Positions 10,387-20,679 of a stretch of 64,000 bases of DNA are shown here, one piece after another. The notes under the pieces were generated by a model, which worked only from the letters and a program-made list of their open reading frames with translations, made no database searches and was not told where the DNA came from. How positions within the stretch are numbered: position 1 is the first letter of the stretch; each line of letters begins with the position of its first letter. Origin of the DNA: Dipteris shenzhenensis (taxonomy: Eukaryota > Polypodiophyta > Polypodiopsida > Gleicheniales); assembly GCA_047967505.1 (NCBI GenBank), contig CM106540.1. One strand, given 5' to 3'. The translations under genes were made by a program, and so were the position numbers.

Positions 10387-10770
10387 TTCGTATGTCTTTT
10401 CCCTTGTGTACCCTGCTTTTCGGGGATGCTCCGCTTCCTGGGGCCCCCGAGAGAGTATAGAGCCATTCTCCCGTCTATTGGTCGAGCTTTTAGCACGGTG
10501 CTGGAGTTCCCACCGAACATAGCATCACCAGTGGTAGCAGAGGACGGGGTCCCCAAACGTGGACTAGTGGTGGAGTGCCGAGAGTCCCTCTCGAAGGAGT
10601 TCTACCTCGAGACATTGGATGGGGGGGAGCTGCGCTAGAGGGTAGAGATCTCGGGGCTCTTGGGCCAAGCCTTCGATGTCGCCTAATGGGACATGTGGCA
10701 TGGGATTGCCCTAGAGGTCAGAGACGAGCCCCCCCTCCCCCTCATCGGCAGATGCACTAGGGACAACAGA
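10372..10770 (+). pseudogene. Probable LINE ORF1 / nucleic-acid-binding fragment with damaged CCHC knuckle
   Basis: One frame (10,372-10,638) reads GMLRFLGPPREYRAILPSIG through VAEDGVPKRGLVVECRESL to LETLDGGELR and stops. A second frame continues with CRLMGHVAWDCPRGQRR (about 10,672-10,722), a zinc knuckle whose first Cys is Ser. This arrangement resembles the basic, CCHC-ended ORF1 of plant LINEs, but a Ty3 gag end is also possible. Two frames are needed, so the copy is broken. Confidence 0.4.
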
Positions 10771-11448
10771 GTACTACACAAGTAGTGAGACCTCAGCGGG
10801 CTTATAGCTAGCAACATCGGCATCATCAACAGGAGTACCAGACCCCTTGGGTGTTGGGAACCCTTTTCATTAAAGTGCCATTCTCTGGTATAAATTTCGT
10901 TGTGCCGGCACTTACCTCGGTTCCCTACGGGCCTCTTCAATCCTTGGGCAAACGGGTTCTCAGAGGGGATCTGGTAGAAATGGATAATTTCTATATGATG
11001 GTTGGGCTGGTGGTAAAGTCTTTAACTACATTGATTGTTTCAGGTTCCGTAGCTGAGAGGAAAGACTTGAATGGAATGGAAGTACCAAACTAATACTCCG
11101 AAACGATATGAGCTAGGAGTTCGAGATTCCTCTTGAAAACAGAATCCCAGTGGCTCCCTTGGTGTGGGGGGAGTGTGTAATTCTAGTGAAGCTAAGATCA
11201 TAGCGCGTGATGTTGCGTGGAAGCGTGTTGCCCACTACCCCATGCAAGTGGGGTTCCGATCCCGAAGGAAAGTGGACCAAAGCTGGAAAGAAAAAGAAAA
11301 AGTGACAAAAATAAGGCGAGAGGAATCGTAGAAGAAAGACAAGGGTGAAGGAGAAGCTGTGGGTAGAGGGGTTTGACATTGCCGTGTCCGTCCGTCCCCA
11401 GAGGTGGAGATCACTATTGGATGCTTCAACAGCGTGCTGATAGGTTTG
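10771..11448. other. No gene recognised
   Basis: Short frames exist on both strands but carry no motif. The minus-strand frame at 11,113-11,547 runs into an LTR and is not credible. The stretch contains an A/G-rich patch (about 11,265-11,350) and nothing else I can support. Confidence 0.4.
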
Positions 11449-11862
11449 TGTCACGATCTGTGATGTATTCCTTTCTCTATTTCTAGACTTATGGATGGTT
11501 TTGATGAATGGACACTTGTGGAAGGGTATGCCCTTTCGACGGGACACTTCCTATGAGGCACAACCCTTCACAAGAGACATCCTATTGAAGAGACATTCCT
11601 ATTGTAATGTACCCTCTCATCAAGGGTCACACCCTTCACAAGGGGTACACACCTCTTCATGCACACACACTTTGGAGTACACACCTTTTTCATGTGTGAC
11701 TCTTCACTCTCTATATAAGAGAGGCCCAATTGTATGGATGACACACAACGGATACCCTACAGACATTCAAGCAATACAATTATTCCTTGTTCTCTGCTAT
11801 TTTCAGTCTAATTTCAGTTCCTTAGCACATTTCTAAATATAGTAAATCTAGGATTTCTTACA
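11449..11862 (+). repeat. 5' LTR of a Ty3-like element (copy 1 of an LTR family)
   Basis: It begins TGTCACGATC and ends TTCTTACA, followed by a primer-binding site. A TATA box (CTATATAAG, 11,711-11,719) sits 150 bases before the end. The same sequence recurs inverted at 18,629-18,894, starting with the equivalent TGTCATGATCC, and in diverged form at 19,440-19,690. The LTR contains iterated words of the type CACACCTTTTCA and GGGTCACACCCTTCA. Confidence 0.75.
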
Positions 11863-11863
11863 G

Positions 11864-11875
11864 TGGTATCAGAGC
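11864..11875 (+). other. Primer-binding site (initiator-Met tRNA type)
   Basis: TGGTATCAGAGC stands two bases after the LTR terminus. It is the usual complement to the 3' end of plant initiator-Met tRNA, where reverse transcription starts. It confirms that copy 1 is a 5' LTR. Confidence 0.85.
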
Positions 11876-12089
11876 AAAATTCGCTCCTGTCTGTAGGAAA
11901 TGCCCCCCACCTTCTAGCGCCGATCTAATACATCTTTTCTGCTAGAAGGATATCCGTGCACATTGTGCATGGAAGAGATGGAGAGGATGAGCGTAAAAAT
12001 TTTTAGCGCCAACCCTGCCTAAAGTCATCTATGGCCTCTCCATCTCCCACACATCACGAGTTGATGTGAATGGACACGACAAAAATCGT

Positions 12090-12700
12090 GTCTTTTTAGG
12101 TGCTTGGGCTGTCCCAAAACCAAGGGACACACCTTTTCCACCATCGGACACACCTTTTGATGAAGAGTCTCGACTCCTCACGCAAGGGACACACCCCATC
12201 GTGGACAAAAGGACACACCTATTCATGTAGGGAAACCCCTTTTAAAAACAAGGACACAGCCCTTCATGAAAAGGTGCACCTATTCCAAGGGTCACACCCC
12301 TTCAAATAGGCACACCTTTTAGGTACCAGCCTTCACGCACCATCTCGCTGCCAGCCGTGCCATTTTCGCTGCCAGCCCCTCGCCTTTTTCGCTGCCAGTT
12401 ACCTTGCCTTTGCAGCCCCGCTGGTTTTGCAGCCCTGCTCCTTTCCAGCCTGCAACGTGAGCACAGCACCAGCCAGCCCTTCGATCACAAAACAGCATGC
12501 AAACAGATTTTCGCCATGACAGCAGCAGCCTGGTGCGCCAGCCCTATTGCGATCCAGACTCGGGTACTTGCAGCCTGTTGCGCCATTGATAGCCTGCTCT
12601 CCTTGGTTCGCTACATTTTCCTGCCAGATCAGCAGCAGTTTCAGCCTCCTATCGCGATGAAGACAGCCTGTTAAAATACCAGGCCCAGATCTGCGGTCTT
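12090..12700 (+). repeat. Element leader with iterated GGACACACC and GCTGCCAGC words
   Basis: Between the primer-binding site and gag the leader holds two kinds of iteration. At about 12,125-12,320, GGACACACC(C/T)(C/T)TTC-like words recur roughly every 20-30 bases and resemble words inside the LTR. At about 12,345-12,660, GCTGCCAGC and CAGCCTGC words recur. No frame in it resembles a protein. Confidence 0.5.
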
Positions 12701-12814
12701 CTACGCAACAATTTGGCAGATTAAATCATTGCCAGGTGGAGTCTTTCCGTTCTGCTTTTAAGGATTCTCTTGTCATTATCAAATTACAGCAAATGAAAGA
12801 CGCTCCCTTAAAGC

Positions 12815-14166
12815 ATGGAAACCCTTGGTAATTCACCCGGCATTTCAAGGACACCTCAGGCATCATCTACCACACAATATCGTGTTCAGATTGCACAACC
12901 AGCCCATTTCGAAGCTTTTGCATCGTGGGTTTTCTGTGTCACGTGCCCTCCTAGTGATTTGGACCACATCCTATATCTTCTGCATGAGGCACCTCAGTTA
13001 CATTACTTCCTCAGCACAGTCCAGGTTGTGTTCCACGAGACACGAAGATACCCAGAACCCGATATTCCTCAAGAGTTTGCTGTCCATCTTTGGAGAGAAT
13101 TTTACCCCTCACCTTCGGCATCTCCAGGGTACTCTCCACCTCCTTCAGCTCCCAGATATCCTCCTATACAGGTTGTACCTTCCCCAAGATAGTATTTACA
13201 CTCTGAAGGCACTCCTTCTCCTGGATATCCTCCACTTCCGACAGCAGCTCCTTATCCCTTCTCAGATCCGTGGACTCTGCAACCTACTCCTGTCCTCTCA
13301 CGAGCAGTAACACCACTTTCGGCATCACCAGTGTTACCTCAGACAGGACCTCCTTTACCAGACTTCCACGGGTGGTTCTATCCTGCCTTGCCTGCCCCCT
13401 CCAACATGACCAACCTTAGGGAGCAGCCCGAATCTTCTTCCAGGAATGGTACAAACTAGAGCGCAAGTTCACGCTTTTCTCACAGGGATCTCCGATATGT
13501 CGCAACGCTCGCGTGAAGCCTCTCCAGAGATCAAAGACTCAAGTCCAAAAAAGACCCCTGAAGTCAACGTACAAGGCGAAACACTACTGCAACTTCAAAT
13601 TTCCCAGCTTCAGGACAGCATCTCCGACTTGGTCTAGAAAGTCCAACAACTTCAAGATTCTCGCAGTACCACACACATACAGAGAATGACGTGACGCAAC
13701 TAGAAGACTATGCAGATTCATTCCCACCAGAGGTAGAAAACACTGAACTACGTGCCCTCTACCGTTTACTTCAAGCTTCCAAAACTAAAAGACTTGACAT
13801 CAAACTTCCGGAAACCTACACTGGTCAACGCAATCACTGAACAGTTGACCAATGGCTCGCAAAAATGCGCATGTATTTTGATACTGTTGACCTCATTGAA
13901 GGCAAAAAGATCGCCTTGGCAGCCTCCCTCCTCAAGGATACAGCTTTTCTATGGTGGCAAAGACGCTTAAAGGACGGCAAAAGTGTGTTAACATGGGAAT
14001 GTTTTGAACACGTGCTCCGTAAGCAGTTCATACCTGTCAATGTGGACTTCCAAGCACGTTCAAAACTCCGACAGTTGGAGCAAACGGGCTCCTTGTCTTC
14101 CTACATCTCTCAGTTCATCACATTGGTGCTGGAGATTGATGGTTTAACTGAGGATGATCGCCTTTG
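12815..14166 (+). pseudogene. Ty3 gag remnant
   Basis: A Pro/Ser-rich N-terminal part (12,815-13,192) is followed, in another frame, by MVQTRAQVHAFLTG (13,446-13,637), a typical gag start in some plant Ty3 elements. A third segment has KLPETYTGQRN, DQWLAKMRMYFD, FLWWQRRLKDGK, LTWECFEHVLRKQFIP and LRQLEQTGSLSSYISQF. That order of WW, W..F, F.P and Q.GS landmarks is the Retrotrans_gag capsid domain, which builds the virus-like particle. Coding similarity stops at about 14,166 (after EIDGLTEDDRL), where LINE sequence begins. Stops and frameshifts show it is not functional. Confidence 0.8.
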
Positions 14167-14871
14167 CTCCGGTTTTGGAGAGCGTGCGGCGGAAGCTTCT
14201 ATATTGGAGCTCAACCAAACTCTCTCTAGCAGGGAGGGCTCTTGTAGCCAATCAAGTTCTTTTAACCATGGCTTGGTACATTGCTTTCTGTTGGTGCTTT
14301 CATAGGGTGACCCTGAGGCGTGCCTGAGGGCTATCTCTCACTTGTGATGAGCAGGGCACAGGATGAGGCAGAGACGGCGGAGCCATACTAGAGGGAAGGA
14401 GGGATGCTTTGCAGACCTAGGCATACGGTAGATGGCTGGGATAGTTCTCTAGGTCAGGTGTTCCTCTGTGGGTCATGATGCTGCACGACAGTGGTTAAGT
14501 TAGCTTCTTTAGAGTAGGGACAGGGGGACTTCTCCAGTCGCTGTCAGAGGAAGACCCAAAGATGAATGGGAGCCTGGACTCATTACACTGGCAACTGATC
14601 AGGATAGGGGGCCATCGAGGCAAGGCATGGGTTATTGACCTCCCCAACATCCCGAATCAGGAGATCCTCGGTGGCAATTGTGGCTTTGGGAGGGCTGCCC
14701 CCTTCGGGAGATTTAGTGGGACCTAGAAGAGTGGTTTTGGCCGTCCAAGGTAGGCCACACAGAGAGGTTGGAGGAGATACCCTTCTTCTCCTACACGACA
14801 CGGATTGGACGACGACTACAAATGGAGACATCAACTTGGACTCTTTGAGAGAGAGAGACTGGGTGGAGCAG

Positions 14872-15188
14872 TGTTGGAATCAGAGTCCTAGTGTGTGTGG
14901 TCCTAGAGTCCTAGGAGTGTCCTACAGTTGTGTGAGTGTGAAGAATCTTGAGGCCACTTGTGCGACCTCATGTGGTAGGTGTGATTCCTCCCCTAGTTTA
15001 TAGGATCTAGATTCTCTTGTGTGTGACCTCATCTATGAGGTGTTTGTGTGGGAAGATAAGGCTTGCCCAACCTATAAATGAGGCTATGTACTTGCTATGA
15101 TTACACAATCTATCAACATCAGTTCGTGCCTCAGCTCTTGTCTCTAACCTGTGATTGAGTGTCTCTCACCCTCTCCCCATTTTCAACA
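14872..15188 (+). repeat. 5' LTR of the gag-only element
   Basis: It starts TGTTGGAATC and ends TTTTCAACA. A TATA box (CTATAAATG, 15,072-15,080) lies about 110 bases before the end and would drive transcription of the element. Nearly the whole LTR is repeated at 17,444-17,756. Confidence 0.93.
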
Positions 15189-15190
15189 GT

Positions 15191-15206
15191 TGGTATCAGA
15201 GCGGGT
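15191..15206 (+). other. Primer-binding site of the gag-only element
   Basis: TGGTATCAGAGCGGGT begins two bases after the 5' LTR. It matches the initiator-Met tRNA primer type seen in the other LTR elements of the window. Confidence 0.88.
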
Positions 15207-16218
15207 CTTCCTTGACTGAGCCTTGTCTCTGCGATAACATTGCCGTATGTCTCCACCGCTCGTCAAGATGTAAGAGAAAGGTGCATAGATCCGGAGACGT
15301 GTCTTGGATAAGTGACAAAAAGTCACGCGGCGAGCATGAAGCTGGCCGTGGCCATCGACTCACACGTCGCCATCTCCACGTTGCTGACCAGCAGGCCGTT
15401 CCAGTTCTGCCCATTGCTACTCTGCCTCTTAGCTCTCCTCTCTTCCTGTTGAAATACGTTTGCGATCGTTTGCCTCGCTTGTCTTAGTTGATGAAAGCTC
15501 GTCCTCACGACGGAGCCTGTCTGATTATCGGTCTAATTCACGCTATTCCAGGAAAAATTACCTTCTCAAGTTCTTCCGTCAACGCAGAAGCTACAGTCTC
15601 TGAAGACTGCAATGCGAGGCTTTTTGTGGAGGTTTGGCGGTGGTTTGAACCGATACTAACGGCTTAAATATGCGGCAGAGATTCATGCGTCAGTCAAATA
15701 TAATTAGCTGCCTTGCCATCGCTATGATTCATAACAAAGTTCCTTGCCTGCTTGGAAAATCCGACTAAAAAATATAAGACTTGATTACGCCACATCATCA
15801 GCTGGGTCTTCGTCATCGTCAGATCGTGTGTATGATATGTTTCTGTTCAACCACGGAGTTCATTTCAACAATGTCGTGGGAGTTCTCCAACAACATTTCA
15901 CTTATTGTTTTGGGATCCATGTCCATGATCTGAAATCTCTCTCAGGCAACAGCACGAAGGCAGAAATTGCAGATTTGCTCTTTCAGTTCGTGGGTTCACT
16001 CTTGCGGTCTAGATCTTCTACAACGGGTACTATTCTGCAACAAATTGGGGCTTTTCTGTTTGTACTATCTATTGTTCGCAAACATGCATTGATTTTACTT
16101 CCTTACCCAGAATTGAAGCCTCAGGCATGTAAAATTTGGGGCCTTTTTTGCAAAATTTGAGTAAACATTGTAAGGGATTTAGACACTGGCTGTAATAACA
16201 GCTAAGACCTTCCCACCA

Positions 16219-17085
16219 ATGGATAGCATAAAAAACTCCTCGTTCATCGAGAAATTCTCAGGGAGCAATTTCCCAACTTGGCAGACGAAACTCCGGCTTC
16301 TTCTTATGCGAGAAGGGATATGGAATATCACCAATGGCAAGGATCCAAAACCCCAAAGTGATGATGCTAGAATCAGTTGGTGGGAGAACCAAAATGATAA
16401 AGCAATGGCTATCATTGGCCTAGCTTTAGCTGACAACCTTATCCACCATGTGGATCTTGATAAGATTGCAAATGACGTTTGGGAAAAATTAGAGAATTTG
16501 TTTGGAAATAAGATCAATAATTCCAAAGTCTTTCTCAAACAAAAACTCTTCAAGCTCAAGATGAAGGAAACTGAAACCCTCAATGAACACTTGAGCAATC
16601 TTGGGTCAATTCTCCAACAATTATCTGCCATCCGAGCCATTGTTGAAGATGATGATCAAGTTGCTGTACTTCTCTCAAGTATTGAAGACATTTCTAAGTA
16701 CAATGAGATCCTTGCTGTCCTAAGAGTCAGTCGCAATATGAGCTTTAAGGATATGGTAGCTCATCTCATTGATGAGGACCGTAGGCTTACAGAGAAAGCA
16801 GAATCTTCCTTTGAGTCTGGCAAAGCATTCTTTCTCAAGAATAAGCCCAAGAAGAAAGGAAAACCTCTTAAATGTAATTGCTGTCAAAAGCTTGGCCATC
16901 CAAAGGATCGTTGCTTCAAGAAGATGGCAAAGGTACAAGCCAAAGAACATGCCAATCTGGTTGCGGAGCAGAGCGAGGACGAAGACGATGAAGCTACACC
17001 TTCTGGACCTGAGGAACAAGCCTGCACTGTTGCTGTTTCTGGTCTATCCCTCCATGAGGTGATAGATGAAGAGTGGGCTTTCTAG
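16219..17085 (+). CDS. Copia-type Gag of the gag-only element (288 aa, intact)
   Basis: Gag forms the particle that packages element RNA. The start MDSIKNSSFIEKFSGSNFPT is typical of Copia gags, followed by TWQTKLRLLLMREGIW, ISWWENQNDKAMAIIGLAL, DVWEKLENLFGNK and KLFKLKMKETETLNEHL, the UBN2-type capsid landmarks. A CCHC zinc knuckle (CNCCQKLGHPKDRC, about residues 218-231) gives RNA binding, and the tail is acidic (EDEDDEATP). The frame is uninterrupted. No pol follows: about 360 bases separate the stop from the 3' LTR. An upstream frame at 15,744-16,160 has no recognisable domain and is probably leader sequence. Confidence 0.9.
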   Translation: MDSIKNSSFIEKFSGSNFPTWQTKLRLLLMREGIWNITNGKDPKPQSDDARISWWENQNDKAMAIIGLALADNLIHHVDLDKIANDVWEKLENLFGNKINNSKVFLKQKLFKLKMKETETLNEHLSNLGSILQQLSAIRAIVEDDDQVAVLLSSIEDISKYNEILAVLRVSRNMSFKDMVAHLIDEDRRLTEKAESSFESGKAFFLKNKPKKKGKPLKCNCCQKLGHPKDRCFKKMAKVQAKEHANLVAEQSEDEDDEATPSGPEEQACTVAVSGLSLHEVIDEEWAF

Positions 17086-17430
17086 AGTCATGTGTGTGTA
17101 AGGTACTCTGCCCCTAAAATGATGTAATAATTTGTCATTTTGTGTGCCTTGTCCTATAAAAGGCTCCACTTATTTCCATGTACCCAGTTAGGAGACAGGG
17201 GGGTTGTTATGTCTTTCCTTTATTAGGCCTGGTCGAGTTCCAGGATGTTGGTGTACTCCCTAGACCTATGAGCTGGTCATGCATCCATGCTCAGATTTGA
17301 GTCTCTGATCACATTGACACCTAAGCCATGAGAGTGCTTGGTTCAACCTCTGAATTATGCTCAGTTGTTAGCCTCTGGGATTGCCTGGGATGCACAGTCT
17401 GAATGATGTCATAGGTTCTCACCCTAGCTT

Positions 17431-17441
17431 CGAAGGGGGGG
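17431..17441 (+). other. Polypurine tract of the gag-only element
   Basis: CGAAGGGGGGG lies two bases before the 3' LTR. It is the expected primer site for second-strand synthesis and confirms the element's orientation. Confidence 0.85.
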
Positions 17442-17443
17442 TT

Positions 17444-17756
17444 TGTTGGAATCGGAGTCCTAGTGTGTGTGGTCCTAGAGTCCTAGGAGTGTCCTACAAT
17501 TGTGTGTGAAGAATCTTGAGGCCACTTGTGCCACCTCATGTGGTAGGTGTGATTCCTCCCCTAGATTATAGGATCTAGATTCTCTTGTGTGTGACCTCAT
17601 CTATGAGGTGTCTGTGTGGGAAGATAAGGCTTGCCCAGCCTATAAATGAGGCTATGTACTTGCTATGATTGCACAATCTATCAACATCAGTTCGTGCCTC
17701 AGCTCTTGTCTCTAACCTGTGATTGAGTGTCTCTCACCCTCTCCCCATTTTCAACA
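17444..17756 (+). repeat. 3' LTR of the gag-only element
   Basis: It starts TGTTGGAATC and ends TTTTCAACA, followed by the AGCAG target duplication. It is nearly identical to the 5' LTR, with one 4-bp gap relative to it near GTGTGTGAAG. Confidence 0.93.
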
Positions 17757-18628
17757 AGCAGCAGGTTTCTCAGGAGGTGCGCTCTCGGTTTTGGACGAGG
17801 CTCTGGTCCAACCTTCGACCCCGGAAGATCTCATACTTCTTTTGATTGACTGCTCGTGGGGGTCTGCCCATTGGCCCTTGGTTGGAGTAGATGAGGGTGG
17901 ATGTGCGTTGTTATAATTGCACGGAGGGCGTCTTGGAGATGATCCCGCACTACCTTTGGAGCTGCCCGAGTGTTTAAAGAATCTGGCTAGGCTCCCTTCG
18001 GATTGTGGCTTGGATGCAGGATATTCACCGGGACTTTACCTGGGGCATGGCAGCCTTGTTGATGGAGGAGGGTCATGCCTTCCACATTGATGAGGTTTCC
18101 CTAGCCTACAGGATACACAGACAGAGCATTCATCGGATTGAGTTGCACCTCCAGCGAGACACCGTCCTCCCTCGGCTCTTAAGGATGGTGTGTGGGAAAC
18201 AGTGGCCAGCATCACAGCATGGAACATCTGGGTTGCACGCTGCAGCCTAGTGGTGGGAGGTCATCGGGGTCCACCGGCAACCACTCTGGTTGCTATTTGG
18301 CAGGCTATCAGCTATACTCTGCGCTCCATCTGGGAGCGCGGGGCATCAACTATAGAGTGATCGCCGAAAGGCGGGAGCGTTTCTGCAACGTGCATTGCAT
18401 GTAGGTTTTTTTTACATTCTCACGCTGCGAGGGATTCTCTTGTTGTATAGTTCCCCCCCTTGGTTGCTAGCCCCTATCCCGGAGGCACCCTAGGTAGTGA
18501 GCTGGGTTTCCGGGATGCAGGCTGGCTTGTGCCAAGCTGGAGGGATTTTCTGGTCGGCGCCCAGCTGACTTGTATGGTTTTGTTTTCAAGCATTAATAGA
18601 AAGCTCTTTTCTCTGTTTAAAAAAAAAA

Positions 18629-18894
18629 GAGAGAGTGAAGAGCCACACATGAAAAGGTGTGTGCTCCCAAAAGGTATGTGCATGAAGAGTTGTGTACCCC
18701 TTATGAAGGGTGTGACCCTTGATGAGAGGTGCATTACAACAGTACAAGTAGGAGTCCTGTTCATATGAATTTGTCTCTTGTGAAGGGTTGTGCCTCATGG
18801 GAAGTGTCCATCAAAAGGGCATACCCTTCCACAAGTGTCCATTCGTCCCACCATCCATAGGTCTAAGGAAAGGAATAGGTCACGGATCATGACA
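18629..18894 (-). repeat. Inverted, truncated copy of the 11,449 LTR
   Basis: The reverse complement of this segment matches 11,449-11,715: TGTCATGATCCGTGAC, then CTATGGATGG, GGACACTTGTGGAAGGGTAT, the GGGTCACACCCTTCA words and GTGGCTCTTCACTCTC. It breaks off just before where the TATA box would be, exactly at the A-run that ends the LINE. The pairing of a sense LTR at one side and an antisense LTR at the other indicates an inversion or a second element in opposite orientation. Confidence 0.8.
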
Positions 18895-19439
18895 CTGAAC
18901 CAGTCTGTACATTTGCCAACCAGCTCCTGGTTGGGGCCTATAAAACCACCTATCCATGGCTCCATTTGGCCAGGCTTTGCACTAACACTTCTGCCCGTAA
19001 CTAGGGTTAAATGCCTCCGTAGTTGCGGGCCTCTGCACAGCCTTATCTGGGGCCGCTATCCCACCCCATACAAAGTTCCATGTGTGGCCAAATGGGTGGT
19101 CAATATCATGACCACCAATTGGGCCATGCTGTCCTGTGGATAGATCTGCTCCTGTGGGTACTCAAAGAAGATGACCATGTGCTGCCCATGTGGCAACCTG
19201 TGTGCTGCGACATGGCAGCCTTTCTTTGCATAATGCCCCTTATCATTCTACAAGATCTACTTTTGTGGGTGGATCCTCATTAAACACAATAATTACAACT
19301 CAAAGAAGATGAACATGTGCTGCCCATGCGGCAATTTGTGTGCTGCCACATGGCAGCGCCTCTCCCTCTATAATCCCCCTATCATTCTACGAGTGATTGC
19401 GCCAGGCTCTCCTCATTTGGGGGTTAACAAGTGGGGATA
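18895..19439. repeat. Noncoding repeat with imperfect direct duplication of about 95 bp
   Basis: No gene. ACTCAAAGAAGATGACCATG through CCCCTTATCATTCTAC (about 19,157-19,252) recurs as ACTCAAAGAAGATGAACATG through CCCCCTATCATTCTAC (about 19,291-19,392). A TATA-like CCTATAAAACC is at about 18,938. The phrase CTCTCCTCATTTGGGGG links it to the block at 2,331-2,880. Confidence 0.5.
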
Positions 19440-19690
19440 TGACCTTTTTTTCTTCTGACATCATGGATGTTTTGATGGGCGGACGGTATCTCATTTTTGG
19501 TGGGCTCCTTTTGGCAGGACGCTTCCCATGAGGCATAACATTTCACAAGAGTCACAACTTTATGGAGGAGGAACGCTTTCAATTACCACTAGACTATATG
19601 CCCTTTCATAAAGGGTCCCACCCTTTACGAGGGTTACAGACTTACACTTGGGATACCCATACCTTTTCAAGTGCGACTCTTCACACTCTT
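19440..19690 (+). repeat. Third, diverged copy of the 11,449 LTR family
   Basis: CATGGATGTTTTGATGGGCG, CCCATGAGGCATAACATTTC, AAAGGGTCCCACCCTTTACG and GTGCGACTCTTCACACTC follow the same order as in the LTR at 11,449-11,862, in the same orientation but with many differences. Confidence 0.6.
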
Positions 19691-20679
19691 TTTTAGGAAG
19701 CCTATGTTATGCTACACATATATTTTACTAGATTGTCTTTTATGATGTTAAGGTTCAGCAATCCAAAAGGCATTCAAATAAAAGTGCTGGCTGTCTTGCA
19801 GCCTGCCTCTCAGGGTCCTAGCTCCCTGCAGCCAATAGTTAGCATGGATGATTACATAACCAATGGAAAATCAATCCGTGAAAATGTGAATGACCATGCC
19901 TCGTAGAATCGCTCTCATCTGTGAGCAGTCTTCCTAGAACCCTTTGTGGCTTGCTCAGATGATGTCATGCCAAAGATTGACAAGAGTAGCTGAAGCCAGG
20001 TGCCCCCCGATCACAAGGATGCACTGTGCTACCCAGATATTCCAAGCCATGAGGCTGGCTATTGTCTCCCAAATGCTGACCTTTGGCGAAAGCTCGAGGC
20101 ACCATCAAGCTAGGGGGGAGCAATCTTGGATGTCCTAGCTGATGACATGCTCTCCATCTATCAAGTAGGCTAAGGAGATCATCTCTTTGGAAAAAACATG
20201 ATGCCACCATGTCCCATGTGAAGACATGATGGATCCTCCACAACTTGTCAACAATCCTCCACAATCCTAAACCTTAAACTTGTCAACATTTTTTTTTGGG
20301 AGACACTAAAATGAAATTGTTTAGTCTCCACAAGCAATTGTAGCTTGAATGAAGAGAATGTGGACTAACTTTTGATTAGCCTCTCTCCTTTATTGCTAAC
20401 CTTTGTCACGGCTGAGTCTGCCCTTCACCTTTGGAGTGCCAAAGAAACTCAGTACGAAGACCTTTGTATAAATGGATGCTCAAGTGGGCCTTTGCTTGCT
20501 CTCTTAACAGGCTTGTATATGTGGACATGAAAATAGATGCAATAATGATGCAGCGTCCTATAAAATTATGTGTCACATGTTTCAATTCAGTGTGCACAAT
20601 GTGAGTGACATCACATGTTGCATGGATGTATCTTAGATGCAATGCTGTGGTCCTTGCTGACATAGTTTATGTTTGTCAG
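19691..20679. other. No gene recognised; holds one copy of a dispersed repeat
   Basis: The open frame at 19,709-19,906 has no recognisable domain. Segment 20,298-20,480 (GGGAGACACTAAAATGAAAT, TAGCTTGAATGAAGAG, GATTAGCCTCTCTCC, GGATGCTCAAGT) is repeated twice more inside CURT1 intron 3 (22,304-22,470 and 22,790-22,970). The first CURT1 exon, carrying most of the transit peptide, should lie here or further upstream, but I could not identify it. Confidence 0.4.

Larger units (their letters stand above)
14872..17756 (+). mobile_element. Gag-only LTR retrotransposon (TR-GAG-like), complete
   Basis: Two LTRs (317 and 313 bp) bracket 2.25 kb with a primer-binding site, one gag frame and a polypurine tract, but no protease, integrase or reverse transcriptase. 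The 5-bp sequence AGCAG occurs just outside both ends (14,867-14,871 and 17,757-17,761), a perfect target-site duplication. By eye the LTRs differ at about seven positions plus one 4-bp gap, so the insertion is fairly young. Its gag is Copia-like. The structure fits the non-autonomous TR-GAG group described in plants. It would depend on another element for reverse transcription and integration, while perhaps supplying its own capsid. Confidence 0.9.
14170..18628 (+). mobile_element. 5'-truncated plant LINE, split by a gag-only LTR element
   Basis: The LINE occupies 14,170-14,871 and resumes at 17,762-18,628. The first part encodes ALVANQVLLTMAWYIAFCW followed by FHRVTLRRA, the segment that follows the RT domain in plant L1s. 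The second part continues the broken frame with SRFWTRLWSNLRPRKISYFF, then a Cys/His segment VRCYNCTEG...IPHYLWSCPS, the RT-linked zinc-binding domain, and a tail domain (AWMQDIHRDFTWGMAALL onward). It ends with CATTAATAGAAAGCTC and an A10 run (18,619-18,628). Joining across the LTR element restores WVEQQVSQEVR, so the host of that insertion is clear. Stops mark it as dead. Confidence 0.8.

Noticed and set aside
15744-16160. 138-codon frame inside the gag-only element as a second gene
   Set aside because: It has no recognisable domain, precedes gag in the leader and shows no fitting codon pattern; treated as chance.
19709-19906. Frame as the missing first CURT1 exon
   Set aside because: The peptide does not look like a chloroplast transit peptide joined to GRRRPGVKF, and I could not find a fitting splice donor with confidence.
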